DNA from: Echinometra lucunter
Lineage: Eukaryota; Echinodermata; Echinoidea; Camarodonta; Echinometridae
DNA length: 64,000 bases
Assembly (NCBI GenBank): GCA_029962745.1
Contig: CM057165.1
Location: 5,954,709-6,018,708 of the forward strand
Reading direction: 5' to 3'
The notes beneath the pieces are model-generated. The model worked only from the letters and a program-made list of their open reading frames with translations. It was not told the origin of the DNA and searched no databases. Both the position numbers and the translations under genes were made by a program. Of this stretch, positions 62,481-64,000 are shown piece after piece; the first letter of the stretch is position 1; every line of letters begins with the position of its first letter.

Positions 62481-62984
62481 TGGGGATATAGTGCAATTTA
62501 TTGAAAACAGAGATTCAAGAAATGTTTTTTTTTTAACTATCCATCCTTACGCTCGTGCAAAAATCAGGCTTCAAAATCACATTTTTAGATTTGAAATATC
62601 AAGAAAAAATGAGACATCTTTTCACACGTTATGGCCGACGCTTTTTTTTTTTTTTACCCTGGCCAAATGTGCTACGGAAGTACGTAGGTGAAAGTAGTTT
62701 GTCTTGTAATTCAAGGTCTTTGCTAGCATACGCAACTAGCATGCAGCAGCAGCAGCTGATTTTGGTTGTGTACCACTGTTCAGGGCGCTCCTTGAAACTG
62801 GCGACCGATAAGCCCGCGACCAATAAGAGGAAAATTAGCGGACCATTCTAAGGGGTATGGTGTCGCCAAAAGAACGAACAAACAAAAGAAAAAGTACAAT
62901 TGCGTTTAGAAAAAGTAAAATTGCGTTTTTTCGTAGACAAAGGGCTTTGAAAAGCATCTTGGGACATTTCAACCGATTTTTTTT

Positions 62985-64000
62985 TTGTCTGGACCTTAGT
63001 GTTTCAAAATGAAATCGGGGGTCAAACCGGCAATATACGCCAATTTCGCACGGTGTTTGGTGATTCTAATACGAAAATGACAAAACTCGTTTCTGAATTC
63101 ATGGCCTTTGAAATATATCGTATGACATTTTAACTAAATAATGGCATACATGAGGTAAAAGCTGAAGAGTTGTTCTTTACTCTCATATAGGTGGCATGCC
63201 GAAACTTTTTGTCTGGATCTTACTGTTTTAAAATGAAATCGGGGGTCAAACCGGCAATATACACTCATTCCGCACAATGTTCGCTGATTCTTATTCTAAA
63301 ATGACCGAAGTCGTTTCTGAATTCATGGCCTCAGTCTACAGAATGCAAAGTGTTTTCAGCTGGAGAATTGCTTGAATTCCAACATTTGAATGTTTGCATA
63401 CTTCTACATGTATTACATTCTTAAAAAATAAAATTAAAAAAAAGAAGAAGAAGAAGAAGAAGAAGAAATTGGCATTAGTTTACCCTGTGATGGTCGGATA
63501 CCTTACATATCAACACAGTATAGCATCCTATACAATTTATAGATTTAATTCAGATGGGGGGGGGGGGGGGGGGGGAGGTAAATGAAAAATACAGTTATGA
63601 GCAGCTACATTGTCGCACCTTGCAGTGCGTATGTGATTTCTAAATTATTTGAATTGTTATTTTGAGGCTTATCAACAAAATTAAATACGTTCTTTTGAAG
63701 AAAAAAATGGACGTTTCAGATTTTTTTTTTTTTTTTTTTTTTTTGGGGGGGGGGGATGGGGGGTAAGGACCGTGGAACGATTTTTGGAGCGGAGAGGAGG
63801 AGGGGTGGGGCCTAAAACTCAAACAGCTTTTACCTCATGTATGTCATCATTTAGTTAAAATGTCGTACGATATATTTCAAAGGCCATGAATTCATAAACG
63901 TTTTAAGTTATTTGAAGGTAAGAATGAGCGAACATTGTGCGGAATAACTGTATATTGCCGGTTTGACCCCCGATTTCATTTTAAAACAGTAAGATCCAGA
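62985..64000. repeat. Large inverted repeat truncated by window end
   Basis: 62985-63168 (ATGAAATCGGGGGTCAAACC, GGCAATATACGCC, TTCATGGCCTTTGAAATATA, CATGAGGTAAAAGC) is mirrored at 63826-64000. A second direct partial copy of the left arm lies at 63210-63335. The spacer contains a (GAA)n run (63440-63468), G runs and a T tract. Probably a foldback element or inverted array continuing past the window. Confidence 0.8.

Overview
This window is animal nuclear DNA, most likely from an echinoderm and probably a sea urchin. The organism is inferred from gene content and repeat style, not proven. The evidence is long AT-rich introns with GT-AG boundaries, two split metazoan genes, a very dense load of short inverted-repeat elements (MITEs), echinoid-style foldback elements, tRNA-derived SINEs, non-LTR retrotransposon debris, and dozens of G or C homopolymer runs. 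There are no bacterial operons. Most open reading frames here are chance or repeat-encoded.

Two genes are supported, and they converge on an assembly gap (N run 37001-37500). On the + strand, about 4.86-35.84 kb, thirteen exons encode the N-terminal half of a secreted alpha-2-macroglobulin/TEP/CD109-type thioester protein (signal peptide, then MG domains with the hallmark VFVQTDKPIYTP). On the - strand, 57.19-38.73 kb, nine exons encode a long-chain fatty acid transport protein/acyl-CoA synthetase (SLC27A/FATP family) with N-terminal membrane segments, the AMP-binding loop [12 protein letters not shown] and the motif FYGATEGN. Both lose their 3' ends before the gap: the thioester, bait and receptor-binding parts of the first and about 130 C-terminal residues of the second. 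The join across the gap is therefore incomplete or wrong. I see no functional link between the two genes beyond adjacency.

Layout. 1-1.79 kb holds no gene. 2.05-11.52 kb is a near-identical 4,734-bp direct tandem duplication carrying the TEP promoter and signal-peptide exon, so the gene has two first exons. Its junction shows 3 bp of microhomology between a dispersed palindromic repeat and a MITE. 11.57-13.10 kb is a hAT-like non-autonomous element (15-bp terminal repeats, 8-bp target duplication). 13.8-16.1 kb holds a reverse-transcriptase fragment and two tandem arrays. 16.5-35.8 kb holds TEP exons 2-13, with introns full of MITEs, a piggyBac-like element (TTAA target), and a tandem array whose units carry perfect DR1 nuclear-receptor half-site pairs. 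38.2-57.2 kb is the SLC27A gene. Its introns hold a minisatellite that has amplified the 3' end of a coding exon together with its splice donor, a LINE 3' end, and a 2.8-kb element with 21-bp terminal repeats. 57.9-64 kb is accessory DNA: a 15-bp-repeat foldback element resembling sea urchin TU elements, a LINE C-terminal fragment, several MITEs, a ~190-bp tandem array and a large inverted repeat cut by the window end.

The TEP reading frame carries two clear single-base losses (exons 9 and 13) and a phase mismatch at the exon 13 acceptor. These are either sequence errors or the start of pseudogenisation. All exon limits come from eye-read splice consensus and phase bookkeeping; no alignment or search was run.
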